Source: Dokdonia sp. Dokd-P16
GTDB taxonomy: Bacteria > Bacteroidota > Bacteroidia > Flavobacteriales > Flavobacteriaceae
Length of the DNA: 64,000 nucleotides
Direction of reading: 5' to 3'
Assembly (NCBI RefSeq): GCF_003095655.1
Contig: NZ_CP029151.1
Span: 1,363,001-1,427,000, forward strand
How positions within the stretch are numbered: position 1 is the first letter of the stretch; each line of letters opens with the position of its first letter. Shown in pieces: positions 33,706 through 41,884 of this stretch. A program made the position numbers and the translations under genes. The notes under the pieces are model-generated. The model was not told where the DNA came from. It was given only the letters and a program-made list of their open reading frames with translations, and did no database searches.

Positions 33706-35670
33706 ATGAAAAAACAAAAACAAAATTTAAGGGATATAAATCCCAAAGAACATCAAGGCGAACACAGCCACGACGATGGACACGATCACGATCACGGAGA
33801 TGGTAGTTCATTTAAAACATACATTCCTGCGATAATTAGTTTTGTAATGCTAATTGTAGGTATTGCGGTAGACTATTTTAATGCTATTCCAGCATTTGAA
33901 GGTTGGGTACGTATTGTCTGGTATACTATTGCTTATTTACCTGTAGGTTTTCCAGTTATTAAAGAAGGTTGGAAAAGTATTATGCGTGGCGATGTCTTCA
34001 CAGAATTTTTCTTAATGTCTATTGCCACCTTGGGTGCATTTGCGATAGGAGAATATCCAGAAGGTGTAGCCGTAATGTTATTTTATGCCGTGGGCGAGCT
34101 GTTCCAGAACGCAGCGGTCAATCGAGCAAAGAGCAATATAAAAGCACTACTCGATGTACGACCTAATGAAGCACTTGTATATCGCACTGGAGACTACATA
34201 GCTGTAGATCCTGAAACTGTTGAGATAGGCGATAAAATTCAAGTACGTGTGGGCGAGAAAGTACCATTAGATGGAATTTTACTTTCAGAAAAAGGCTCGT
34301 TCAATACCGCAGCGCTCACAGGCGAAAGCAAACCTGATACTATTGCAAAAAACGATACTGTTTTTGCTGGAAGCATTAATCTCGACGGTGTTATCGAGGT
34401 TGAAACCACCAGAGAATTTAAGGACAGTTCCATTGCCCGAATTCTCGATATGGTGCAAAACGCCACAGCAAGAAAATCAAAAACCGAATTATTTATTAGG
34501 AAGTTTGCGCGCATCTATACGCCAATTGTAGTATTTCTCGCTATTGGCCTTACTTTTTTGCCTTACTTCTTCATTGATGATTACGTGTTTAGAGATTGGT
34601 TGTATCGTGCATTGATATTCCTTGTAATTTCTTGTCCTTGTGCTTTGGTGATCTCGATACCGCTAGGTTATTTCGGTGGTTTGGGAGCTGCATCACGCAA
34701 TGGAATTTTATTCAAGGGCGCATCATTTTTGGATGCAATGACACAGGTTAATACCGTAGTGATGGATAAAACAGGTACAGTAACTAAAGCAGTATTTAAG
34801 ATTAAGGAAATTGTTACTGCTTCCGCTTTCGCGAAAGCAGAATTTATGAAATACCTAATGGCAATGGAAGAGCAATCCACGCACCCAATTGCAATAGCCA
34901 TTATGGAATATAAAGCTGAAGGAGCAGATTATAATGCTACAGACGTTTCTGAAATTGCAGGTAAAGGTTTGAAAGGTAGCGTAAATGGAAAAACAGTCTT
35001 AGTTGGGAACAAGGCATTAATGACAGCAAACCAGATAGAAGTTCCAGCAGAAACCGACAACATTGTTGAGTCTATGGTGATGGTAGGCATTGATGGCGCA
35101 TTTGCAGGTTATGTAACAATCGCCGATGAATTGAAAGACGATGCACATCAAGCGATCAAAGAAATAAGATCAGCAGGAATCGATAAGATTATAATGTTGT
35201 CTGGAGATAAGGATTCTATTACTCAAGAAGTAGCAAAAGAATTAGGCATCGACTGGGCAAAAGGTGGAATGCTACCAGAAGACAAACTCAATGAGGTGGA
35301 AAAATTAAAACAGCAACCAGATACTAAAGTGGCTTTTATAGGTGATGGTATTAATGATGCACCTGTACTTGCTGCCAGTGATGTAGGGATTGCGATGGGT
35401 GGTCTTGGTAGCGATGTGGCGGTTGAAACCGCAGACGTTATTATACAAACAGATCAACCCAGTAAAATATCCAGAGCGATAAAGATAGGCCGTTCAACAC
35501 GACGTGTTGTTTGGCAAAATATCATACTTGCCTTTGGCGTAAAAGTTATTGTTTTAATATTAGGCGCTGGTGGTCTTGCCACAATGTGGGAAGCAGTCTT
35601 TGCTGATGTAGGTGTAGCATTGCTCGCTATTCTCAATGCCGTTAGATTGCAGAAAATGAAGTGGGATTAA
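33706..35670 (+). CDS. ZntA/CadA-type P1B heavy-metal ATPase
   Basis: A 654-residue ATP-driven exporter of Zn2+/Cd2+/Pb2+. The usual CxxC HMA domain is missing; in its place is a His/Asp-rich N-terminus (EHSHDDGHDHDHGDG). Actuator motif TGES (205-208), metal-site CPC (310-312, SCPCALVISIPLGYFGG, the ZntA-type context), phosphorylation Asp354 in DKTGT, HP pair in STHPIAIAI (about 392) and hinge GDGINDAPVL are intact. A palindrome copy encodes AFAKA in the nucleotide domain shortly after DKTGT. It ends the metal cargo of the element. Confidence 0.92.
   Translation: MKKQKQNLRDINPKEHQGEHSHDDGHDHDHGDGSSFKTYIPAIISFVMLIVGIAVDYFNAIPAFEGWVRIVWYTIAYLPVGFPVIKEGWKSIMRGDVFTEFFLMSIATLGAFAIGEYPEGVAVMLFYAVGELFQNAAVNRAKSNIKALLDVRPNEALVYRTGDYIAVDPETVEIGDKIQVRVGEKVPLDGILLSEKGSFNTAALTGESKPDTIAKNDTVFAGSINLDGVIEVETTREFKDSSIARILDMVQNATARKSKTELFIRKFARIYTPIVVFLAIGLTFLPYFFIDDYVFRDWLYRALIFLVISCPCALVISIPLGYFGGLGAASRNGILFKGASFLDAMTQVNTVVMDKTGTVTKAVFKIKEIVTASAFAKAEFMKYLMAMEEQSTHPIAIAIMEYKAEGADYNATDVSEIAGKGLKGSVNGKTVLVGNKALMTANQIEVPAETDNIVESMVMVGIDGAFAGYVTIADELKDDAHQAIKEIRSAGIDKIIMLSGDKDSITQEVAKELGIDWAKGGMLPEDKLNEVEKLKQQPDTKVAFIGDGINDAPVLAASDVGIAMGGLGSDVAVETADVIIQTDQPSKISRAIKIGRSTRRVVWQNIILAFGVKVIVLILGAGGLATMWEAVFADVGVALLAILNAVRLQKMKWD
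34824..34838. repeat. Palindrome CGCTTTCGCGAAAGC inside the P-type ATPase gene
   Basis: 15 of 16 bases, read as Ala-Phe-Ala-Lys-Ala in the nucleotide-binding domain. Confidence 0.95.
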
Positions 35671-36251
35671 TGTCTTTCTTTTAAAATAGTATTTCAAGCC
35701 TCTTAATTTTAGGGGGCTTTCTATTATGTGATTGATTCCGCTCCAGCCCTTCCCCTTTCATTCCGCAGAAAAAGCTCCATTCCAAGAAAAGAGCTTCACT
35801 CACAAAATCTTGAACACAATCTCAAAGTTAAAAGGATGGTGAAAATAGAAATGGCTGACTAGAGACTATAGCATATTTAACCTAGAAGGAACTTTGAGAT
35901 AGCGTTCGCTAAAAAAAATCATACTAAAACCTGCGTTTATTATCCCTGATTTTTCCCCTTTTAAGCTTTTTGAAGTGTTGATAACCCAATTTTCTCCTGT
36001 TAGTAATATTTCTACCACATTTTCAAATTCTATCAAATCATCCCAAATAAAATTAATTGAAATTTTCACTCATTAATTTTGAATGATTTTACTACTCTTT
36101 GATACAACTAACTGATTTGAAGTTATCTGTGAATAACTATTGCCTTTTTTTACTGCTCCATAGGTCCGTTCTTTTACCTTTACTGCACACTTCCCACTAA
36201 GGGAAAGACAAAAGCGCTTTTGTCCATTTTGTAATCTAAAAAACAAATCAA
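35671..36251. other. Non-coding stretch between the metal cargo and the mobility module
   Basis: About 580 bp. A weak hairpin (AAGCCTC at 35696-35702, GGGGCTT at 35713-35719) may end transcription of the ATPase gene. A reverse-strand frame from GTG 36069 to 35866 (67 codons) is open but has no recognisable motif, and I do not support it as a gene. The rest is AT-rich. This is where the cargo joins the mobilization backbone. Confidence 0.5.
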
Positions 36252-36259
36252 ATGGACAA
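36220..36259 (+). promoter_or_regulatory. Inverted repeat across the start codon of the HTH gene
   Basis: TTGTCCATTT (36220-36229) and AAATGGACAA (36250-36259), 10 bp perfect with a 20-bp spacer; the right arm contains the ATG at 36252. It could be an autoregulatory operator or an RNA hairpin hiding the start. Confidence 0.45.
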
Positions 36260-36500
36260 TTTTTTGATACTCGAACGGCTGGACCGTCTCGAAAAATTAT
36301 TGATAGGAAGCAAGGAAGTACTTACCCTTGAGGAAACCTGTGATTATACCGGAATATCCAGAAGCTACCTCTACAAACTGACCGCCTCGGGCAAGATCCC
36401 ACACTCCAAACCCAACGGGAAAATGATCTACTTCGAACGTAGAAAGATAGACAGATGGTTACTGCGCAATGAGCAGAAACTTCATCATACGGACGGCTAA
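36252..36500 (+). CDS. Excisionase-like helix-turn-helix protein
   Basis: An 82-residue DNA-binding protein with an N-terminal coiled segment (LERLDRLEKLLIG) and a MerR/excisionase-type winged helix: LTLEETCDYTGISRSYLYKL...GKIPHSKPNGKMIYFERRKI. Proteins of this class precede replication and mobilization genes in Bacteroidota mobile elements, where they act as excision or transcription factors. It probably controls excision of this element together with the integrase. VapE follows after 11 bp. Confidence 0.85.
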   Translation: MDNFLILERLDRLEKLLIGSKEVLTLEETCDYTGISRSYLYKLTASGKIPHSKPNGKMIYFERRKIDRWLLRNEQKLHHTDG

Positions 36501-36511
36501 TTGCAAAGGTT

Positions 36512-37696
36512 ATGAAAGCGATCCATTCACAGCTCTACACAGTTACAGACCCTAAGAAAAAGACCATCTATGATTATACCATAGAGTACCTTCTGGAAAA
36601 ATATGACATCTACTATAATGAGATTTCCCACGATTTCCAGATTTCGATGCGAGGAAAGAAACAATGGCAGTATATCAATCTCAATTCACTTATTATCGAG
36701 CTCACCAAAGCTGGGATCGACATCAGCACCTCAAAGCTGGAAATCCTCATCAAGTCTGAACTCATCCCTAAATATAATCCGATTAGAGAGTACTTTGAAT
36801 CCCTAAGTGCCTGGGATGGGTTTGACCACATCGGTAAACTAGCATCCTACGTGCCGGTGTATGACAATAAAGCGTTTGTTTATCATTTTAAGAAATGGTT
36901 GGTGCGTGCCATAAAGTGTGCCCTGGAACCCGGTTACTTTAATAAGCAGGCACTTATCATAAGCCATAGCGGGCAGAGTTCCGGTAAATCTACTTGGTGC
37001 CGTTTCCTGTGCCCGCCAGAGCTGTCAGAGTATATGGCCGAGGATATCAATAGCGATAAGGATGCACGTATCCAGTTGTGCCGGAATTTTCTCTATAACC
37101 TTGATGAGCTTGCGGTACTCTCAAAGAACGATGTGAATGCGCTAAAGGCCTTTTTCTCAAAAACGTTTATCAACGAAAGATTACCATATGACAGAAAGAA
37201 CACCATCCTGCCCAGAATCTGCTCGTTTATGGGATCGACCAATATGTCCTCTTTTCTCAATGACGAAACGGGTTCCGTGAGATGGCTCTGTTTTGAGCTG
37301 ATGCAACCCATCAACTTTGACTATAAAAAGGACCTAGATATCAAAAACGTTTGGACACAAGCGTACCATCTAGCGTATAGCGACAAAAGTTTCAACCCAG
37401 AACTTACCGTCCAAGATGTAAATGAGAACGAAGAGCGCAACCAGCGGTATACTAAAATGACCACCGAACAGGAACTCATCGCCAAATACTATTTGAAGTC
37501 AGATCAAGAGAAGGATTTTGTAACCGCCACGGATATTATGGTGAGTTTGAACTGTCTCAACATTAGGATCAGCCAGGTCAACTTGGGCCGTGCGCTTTCG
37601 GGGTTTGGATACCAGAGGGTCAAACATCCCAAGCGAAGAATCTATGGCTATCTGGCCAAACGGAACTTTAAGGACTCGCCCTATGAAATAGGCTGA
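36512..37696 (+). CDS. VapE/VirE-type P-loop ATPase (replication helicase-like)
   Basis: A 394-residue protein of the virulence-associated E group. Walker A GQSSGKST lies at about 154-161, the acidic Walker B-like stretch FLYNLDELAVL at about 195, and a sensor-like GSTNMSSFLNDETGSVRW follows. These proteins resemble viral superfamily 3 helicases and are thought to help mobile elements replicate. It lies between the HTH gene and an iteron-like array, followed by a primase, a typical arrangement in mobilizable elements of this phylum. Confidence 0.85.
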   Translation: MKAIHSQLYTVTDPKKKTIYDYTIEYLLEKYDIYYNEISHDFQISMRGKKQWQYINLNSLIIELTKAGIDISTSKLEILIKSELIPKYNPIREYFESLSAWDGFDHIGKLASYVPVYDNKAFVYHFKKWLVRAIKCALEPGYFNKQALIISHSGQSSGKSTWCRFLCPPELSEYMAEDINSDKDARIQLCRNFLYNLDELAVLSKNDVNALKAFFSKTFINERLPYDRKNTILPRICSFMGSTNMSSFLNDETGSVRWLCFELMQPINFDYKKDLDIKNVWTQAYHLAYSDKSFNPELTVQDVNENEERNQRYTKMTTEQELIAKYYLKSDQEKDFVTATDIMVSLNCLNIRISQVNLGRALSGFGYQRVKHPKRRIYGYLAKRNFKDSPYEIG

Positions 37697-37715
37697 TGAA
37701 AGAAAAAAGAGCAAA

Positions 37716-37910
37716 TCCTCTTACCATGCTACCACAAATTTTCTAAAGTCCTATAAACAGTAACACCATTTGTGGTAGGATGTTCAATAACCATCTTACC
37801 ACAAACCTACCTAACCTACCACACAACTGTGGTAAGATGGGTAAGATGAAAAAACAGTCCTAAGAACCATCAACCCCTGTAAACAAAAGGCTGGGTAAGA
37901 TGGTAAGATG
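37716..37910. repeat. Iteron-like array of TGTGGTA/GGTAAGATG units, candidate element origin
   Basis: The 240-bp gap between vapE and the primase gene holds repeated GGTAAGATG: forward at 37831-37839, 37840-37848, 37894-37902 and 37902-37910; reverse (CATCTTACC) at 37792-37800; a one-mismatch copy GGTAGGATG at 37774-37782. Several are preceded by TGTGGT, or have its complement ACCACA beside them. Some units are directly abutting, which is typical of iterons bound by replication proteins. Origin function is inferred from position. Confidence 0.6.
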
Positions 37911-37936
37911 TTTTAGCAATTTTAAACTATTCACAG

Positions 37937-38794
37937 ATGAAAACTATAAAACTATCCTGTAAGGAAGCCCGCGATATCTCTATTGTAGAGATGTTGGCTG
38001 TTCTAGGACACTTTCCAAAACGCCAGTCGGAAAGGGAAGCCTGGTACCTGAGTCCATTTCGGTCAGAAACAGAAGCATCCTTCAAAGTTTCTCTTTCGCT
38101 CAACAGGTGGTACGATCACGGAGAAGGCATTGGCGGGAATTGTATCGATTTGGTTTGTAAGATTAAAGAGTGTTCAGTAGGAACTGCACTTTATTTTTTG
38201 AAACACTTAGATTTTCAAACAACAGCGCCCATTCTAAAGTTGAGTAGTACGCTTTCGCGAAAGCTAAAAATTACAGAGGTCAAAGAGATTGAAAATTCAA
38301 ATTTGATAACGTATTTGAGTGAGCGGAAAATCCCAATAAATATCGCAAAAAGATATTGCAGAGAGGTTCATTATGTATGGTCTGGCCGATCCTATTATTC
38401 CATCGGTCTGAAAAACCGGTCAGAGGGATGGGAGCTGAGAAATGCATACTGTAAGAACGGTTCGTCCCCAAAGGATATAACCCTAATCTTGAAAAAAGGA
38501 AGTAAAAATCTGGCCGTGGTTGAGGGAATGTTCGACCTGCTTTCACTGGTCAAAGAGGAACTGAACTATTTAAAGGAGGCGTCAATATTGGTTCTTAATT
38601 CCATTTCCTTTTTGGAGAAAGCATTTCCGATCATAAGGGAATTTGAAAATGTAGCACTCTATCTAGACAGGGATGAAGCTGGCAGAAAGGCAACCTCAAA
38701 ATTATTGAACAGGCATACAAATACAATAGACAGATCTGATTTATACACTGATTATCATGACCTCAATGATTGGATCGTGAACAGGGTAAAATGA
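37937..38794 (+). CDS. Toprim/CHC2-type primase of the element
   Basis: A 285-residue primase. The N-terminal part has the truncated zinc-finger-like region seen in mobile-element primases (WYLSPFRSETEASFKVSLSL, RWYDHGEGIGGNCIDLV). The Toprim domain includes LAVVEGMFDLLSL (catalytic Glu, about 196) and VALYLDRDEAGRKAT (Asp-x-Asp, about 240). It should make primers for replication of the element or of transferred single strand. A palindrome copy between the two parts is read as LSRKL. It is 80 bp before mobC, with the candidate oriT between. Confidence 0.87.
   Translation: MKTIKLSCKEARDISIVEMLAVLGHFPKRQSEREAWYLSPFRSETEASFKVSLSLNRWYDHGEGIGGNCIDLVCKIKECSVGTALYFLKHLDFQTTAPILKLSSTLSRKLKITEVKEIENSNLITYLSERKIPINIAKRYCREVHYVWSGRSYYSIGLKNRSEGWELRNAYCKNGSSPKDITLILKKGSKNLAVVEGMFDLLSLVKEELNYLKEASILVLNSISFLEKAFPIIREFENVALYLDRDEAGRKATSKLLNRHTNTIDRSDLYTDYHDLNDWIVNRVK
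38250..38264. repeat. Palindrome CGCTTTCGCGAAAGC inside the primase gene
   Basis: 15 of 16 bases, read in the second frame as Leu-Ser-Arg-Lys in the interdomain linker; the only copy in the mobility module. Confidence 0.95.
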
Positions 38795-38804
38795 CACAGC
38801 GCGA

Positions 38805-38848
38805 AGCAAAGCAAGATGTGTGCCTGTGGCCACAAATCTTGCTTTGCT
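38805..38848. other. Candidate transfer origin (oriT)
   Basis: A perfect 13-bp inverted repeat, AGCAAAGCAAGAT (38805-38817) and ATCTTGCTTTGCT (38836-38848), with an 18-bp spacer that holds most of the palindrome TGTGGCCACA (38825-38834). It lies just upstream of mobC and the relaxase, where oriT sites of mobilizable elements are usually found. No long T-run follows, so a terminator is less likely. The nick site cannot be read. Confidence 0.5.
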
Positions 38849-38874
38849 CCCGAAGGTCGCAAAGTTTTTAAGGA

Positions 38875-39171
38875 ATGAAAAGAGCCGTTATAAAATTTAG
38901 ATGTACCGTCTACGAGAAGCGATTGCTTGCAGTAAAAGCGAAGCAGGCGGGAACCACTTTGAGCGCTTTTTGTAGAGATACCCTGATGGAAAAGCAACTC
39001 ACCGAGCGTATGAGCGAAGAGCATATATCCATCTATAAGATGATGGTGCAATATCATAACAACTTTAAGCGAATTGGGAATATGTACAAAAAGAATAATC
39101 CAAAGCTCTCTGACGAAGTAGTGAACCTGGCCAATGAAATTAGACTTCACCTTAAAAAGATTACGGGATGA
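38875..39171 (+). CDS. mobC: Relaxosome accessory protein MobC (BmgB-like)
   Basis: A 98-residue protein with a ribbon-helix-helix-like N-terminus (VIKFRCTVYEKRLLAVKAKQ) and the MobC pattern AGTTLSAFCRDTLMEKQL, then helical segments ending IRLHLKKITG. MobC helps the relaxase open DNA at oriT. Its stop overlaps the relaxase start by 4 bp (ATGA). Confidence 0.85.
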   Translation: MKRAVIKFRCTVYEKRLLAVKAKQAGTTLSAFCRDTLMEKQLTERMSEEHISIYKMMVQYHNNFKRIGNMYKKNNPKLSDEVVNLANEIRLHLKKITG

Positions 39172-40037
39172 TTGCAAAGGCAACCTCCATATCGAGCACT
39201 AGGGCTTCCATTGCTTACGGCAAGGATAAAGAAAAAGGTGCGGAGACGATATACTCACATCTGCTCACCTCAGAAGATCCTACAGAAGTCACTGCGGAGT
39301 TCAAAAGTGTTCAAGCCCTCAATTGCAATTGTAAGCGCAACACGCTCAGTTTTATAATCAGCCCCACAATAGAAGATGGCCAAAAATTGGACAGGCATTC
39401 TCTCAAGGAAATCACAGCTAATTTTATGAAGCAGATGAAACTTGGAGATCGGCAGGCCATTGCATTTGTTCATTTGGACAAGGCACACAAACATATCCAC
39501 CTCTATGTTAATAGGATTGACCTTAATGGAAAGGCGTACAACGATAGCTTTATAGGCAAAAGAAGCCAGCTCGCTGCAGAACGGACTGCAAAGAAACTCG
39601 GGCTGACCACAGTAAAAGAGGTGCAAATGACCAAAGCTTTGGAATCAAAAAAGATTCGACAGCAGATTCGAAATATCCATAACGATACTTTAGAAAAGGT
39701 AAAGCCTAAAAACTTGGATCAGTATATCAAAGCAATGAACAAACTAAAGGTCAAAGTGATTCCTAGCATCAACAAATCAAAACAGTTACAAGGATTTCGT
39801 TTTGAATATAAAGGTCAAAGCTTTAAAGCGAGTGAAGTTCATCGCTCGATGTCAGGAGGTAAATTGCTTTCGGCTATAGACAGTAATACTTATAAAAATG
39901 TAATCAATAAAAGTACTAATAGTATTCTACTTAAAGGAGTTTCACTTCCACTGTCAACAAATCTTATTACGGCAATAGGGAAGAAGCTGATCACAAAAGC
40001 AATCAAAAAATCAATTCAAATAGGAATGGGAATATGA
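39168..40037 (+). CDS. Relaxase/mobilization nuclease (MobA/MOBP-like)
   Basis: A 289-residue relaxase. The metal-binding triad is clear in HLDKAHKHIHLYVNRIDLNG (His107, His109, His111), followed by the conserved Asn-Arg. The likely catalytic Tyr is Tyr17 in STRASIAYGKDK. A C-terminal region (about 150-289) carries basic DNA-binding helices but no helicase. It should nick oriT and pilot the strand through a helper's secretion system. It overlaps mobC and the following small gene by 4 bp each. Confidence 0.9.
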   Translation: MIAKATSISSTRASIAYGKDKEKGAETIYSHLLTSEDPTEVTAEFKSVQALNCNCKRNTLSFIISPTIEDGQKLDRHSLKEITANFMKQMKLGDRQAIAFVHLDKAHKHIHLYVNRIDLNGKAYNDSFIGKRSQLAAERTAKKLGLTTVKEVQMTKALESKKIRQQIRNIHNDTLEKVKPKNLDQYIKAMNKLKVKVIPSINKSKQLQGFRFEYKGQSFKASEVHRSMSGGKLLSAIDSNTYKNVINKSTNSILLKGVSLPLSTNLITAIGKKLITKAIKKSIQIGMGI

Positions 40038-40351
40038 CACGACTGGAAACCATATCACAATTACTTGTTGAGGAACTAGAAACCTTTAAGGAACAAATAG
40101 ACAGGCTTGAGAAAGTTTCTGAAAACCTGAAGGATGTTCGTGTCAAGGCAGATAGCTCTGCCATCGAGAAATTATTAAGTGAACATTTGAAAATTGTAAT
40201 CGAAAGATCAAATGAGCAACAAACTCAATTAGAGAATATGCATAATAGAATAAAGTCGGCAAAACTATATCCTAACTGGTTGATTGTTTTGACGCTACTT
40301 CTTTTTCTTTCAATGGCATTTTTAATAGGCTACCTATTGCTGTTTCATTGA
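40034..40351 (+). CDS. Small coiled-coil membrane protein of the mobilization operon
   Basis: A 105-residue protein with long coiled-coil helices (LLVEELETFKEQIDRLEKVSENL) and a C-terminal membrane helix (LIVLTLLLFLSMAFLIGYLLLF). I do not recognise a family. Small tail-anchored proteins directly after the relaxase are common in Bacteroidota mobilizable elements and may bring the relaxosome to the membrane. It overlaps the relaxase by 4 bp. Confidence 0.75.
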   Translation: MTRLETISQLLVEELETFKEQIDRLEKVSENLKDVRVKADSSAIEKLLSEHLKIVIERSNEQQTQLENMHNRIKSAKLYPNWLIVLTLLLFLSMAFLIGYLLLFH

Positions 40352-40372
40352 ACACCCATAAGTGCGCCCTAT

Positions 40373-40418
40373 GCTGTTTTTACTTCACGCTTATCAACCC
40401 GAACACTATAAAAACAGC
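40373..40418. terminator. Inverted repeat between convergent mobilization and integrase genes
   Basis: GCTGTTTTTA (40373-40382) and TAAAAACAGC (40409-40418), a 10-bp inverted repeat with a 26-bp spacer. It lies between convergent genes and may stop transcription from both sides, but the long loop is unusual for a terminator and another role is possible. Confidence 0.4.
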
Positions 40419-40514
40419 ACAGGAACCACGCGCAGGTAAGTTTTGGTAGATTTGGGGGCTATCAATTTGATTAAAGGAGAATCATAAAATTCAATAGTAA
40501 AACTTCCTTTTTTC

Positions 40515-41738
40515 TTAAAGTTGTATATCAACTAGATTTCTGTTGTAATTGTCTAATATTTCATTGGGTAAGGTTTTTAGATAAATTTGAGTAGTTGATA
40601 ACCGATTGTGTCCTAGCATCGCTGATATAGCTTGTAATGGTACGTCCTGTAGCATTGCTTGAGTTGCAAAACTATGACGAGATACGTATGAGGATAGGCG
40701 TTGATTAATTTTGCATTTTATTGCAATTTGCTTCAAACCTTTATTATATCTCTTTCGAGCCCACAACACATCTTTATACTGAAGTTCGAATGTATCTCTT
40801 TTTATGATTGGAAAAATAAAATCCGTGCTACTCTTATCTTTTAAATAGAATGAAAGTATTTTCCCTAATTGTTCAGTTATACCTATATCATAAGGCTTAG
40901 CTGTTTTTTTTCTTTGAAATTTAATGCGATTATCAATAATATTTTCAGTTGTTAAGAATGCCAGATCCATATACGAAATACCATAGAGCATATATGAGGC
41001 TAAAAAATAATTGCGGTAATGAAAGAGATTGTCAGATTCCTCAAGATCCAGGAGCATTATGGATTTTAAACTATTGATATCAAGAGCTCTTTTTTCGGTT
41101 GGAGCTGTTCTAATTTTATAGTTTGTGAAAGGATAAGCATCTTTAGATAGGACATCAGATCTGATTGCTACATTTATAATGGCTTTTATTGTTCTCATAT
41201 ATGTTGAAAGACTATTCACTGAATTTCCTCTTGAATAATGCCATCTTTCAAATTTGTTTAAAAAGTCATAATTGATCTCGTTGAATTTGAGATCGTTGCC
41301 ATTAGTAAATTTTTCAAGCACCTTTATAACAGCATAATAGGTGTTGGCATTTCCAAAACGGTCTGCTGCTTTCATTTCGTCCACGAGCATTTTTCCGTAT
41401 ACGAAAAAAGACTCATAAGACGTAATTTTTACAATCTTGCTTTTGAGTTGAACAATTGATAAATGATCAAGTTCTTCTTTTTCATTCAAAGCGTCGATGA
41501 TGTCTACTGCCCGAGCCTTTTCTTTTAAAAACTGATTATTTAATTTACTAACTGAATTTGTCCCCTTGAATGCACGCTTGATTTTCTCATTTTTATCATC
41601 CCAAAACTCTTTCTGGACGGAATGACCCAAGCTTATTGAGGTTGTTTTTCGAAAGTGAGTCAATCTTAAAATAATTGGGTAGGAGGAATCTTTTTTCTGC
41701 CTCCTCGTATCCAATGATATTTTTATGTTTGTATTCAT
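40515..41738 (-). CDS. int: Tyrosine recombinase, integrase of the element
   Basis: A 407-residue integrase with an N-terminal arm-binding-like region, a SAM-like core-binding domain (about 110-200) and a catalytic domain (about 215-400). Catalytic residues visible: Lys in FQRKKTAKPYDIG, Arg in SSYVSRHSFA, His in MLGHNRLSTTQ and the nucleophile Tyr in TTQIYLK. The first Arg of the set appears replaced (LYGISYMDLAFL where many relatives have TRGMSF), as I recall for the CTnDOT-type group. It reads away from the nearby right end; paired repeats lie about 20 bp upstream of its start and att core 147 bp upstream, as expected for the recombinase that inserted the element at tRNA-Ala. Confidence 0.92.
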   Translation of the reverse strand: MNTNIKISLDTRRQKKDSSYPIILRLTHFRKTTSISLGHSVQKEFWDDKNEKIKRAFKGTNSVSKLNNQFLKEKARAVDIIDALNEKEELDHLSIVQLKSKIVKITSYESFFVYGKMLVDEMKAADRFGNANTYYAVIKVLEKFTNGNDLKFNEINYDFLNKFERWHYSRGNSVNSLSTYMRTIKAIINVAIRSDVLSKDAYPFTNYKIRTAPTEKRALDINSLKSIMLLDLEESDNLFHYRNYFLASYMLYGISYMDLAFLTTENIIDNRIKFQRKKTAKPYDIGITEQLGKILSFYLKDKSSTDFIFPIIKRDTFELQYKDVLWARKRYNKGLKQIAIKCKINQRLSSYVSRHSFATQAMLQDVPLQAISAMLGHNRLSTTQIYLKTLPNEILDNYNRNLVDIQL

Positions 41739-41760
41739 TACAAACTAAAGGTAATAAAAA

Positions 41761-41781
41761 TTTGCACGCAATTTGCACGCA
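41761..41781 (+). repeat. Right-end tandem repeat, candidate integrase arm sites
   Basis: Identical over 21 bp and in the same orientation as the repeat at 15199-15219 (two copies of TTTGCACGCA separated by one A). It lies 22 bp upstream of the integrase start and 103 bp inside the right att core, so integrase binding here could also regulate its own gene. Confidence 0.7.
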
Positions 41782-41884
41782 TATATCTGATATTAAAAGA
41801 TATCAATTGTGTACAAAATTAATTAAAATACTGATATTCAGTAAATTATGTTATGTTTTGAAACTAATTGAGATGGTTGTCGTG

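Noticed and set aside
35866-36069. Reverse-strand frame of 67 codons in the gap before the mobility genes
   Set aside because: GTG start, no recognisable motif, no neighbour support; mentioned only as part of the gap.
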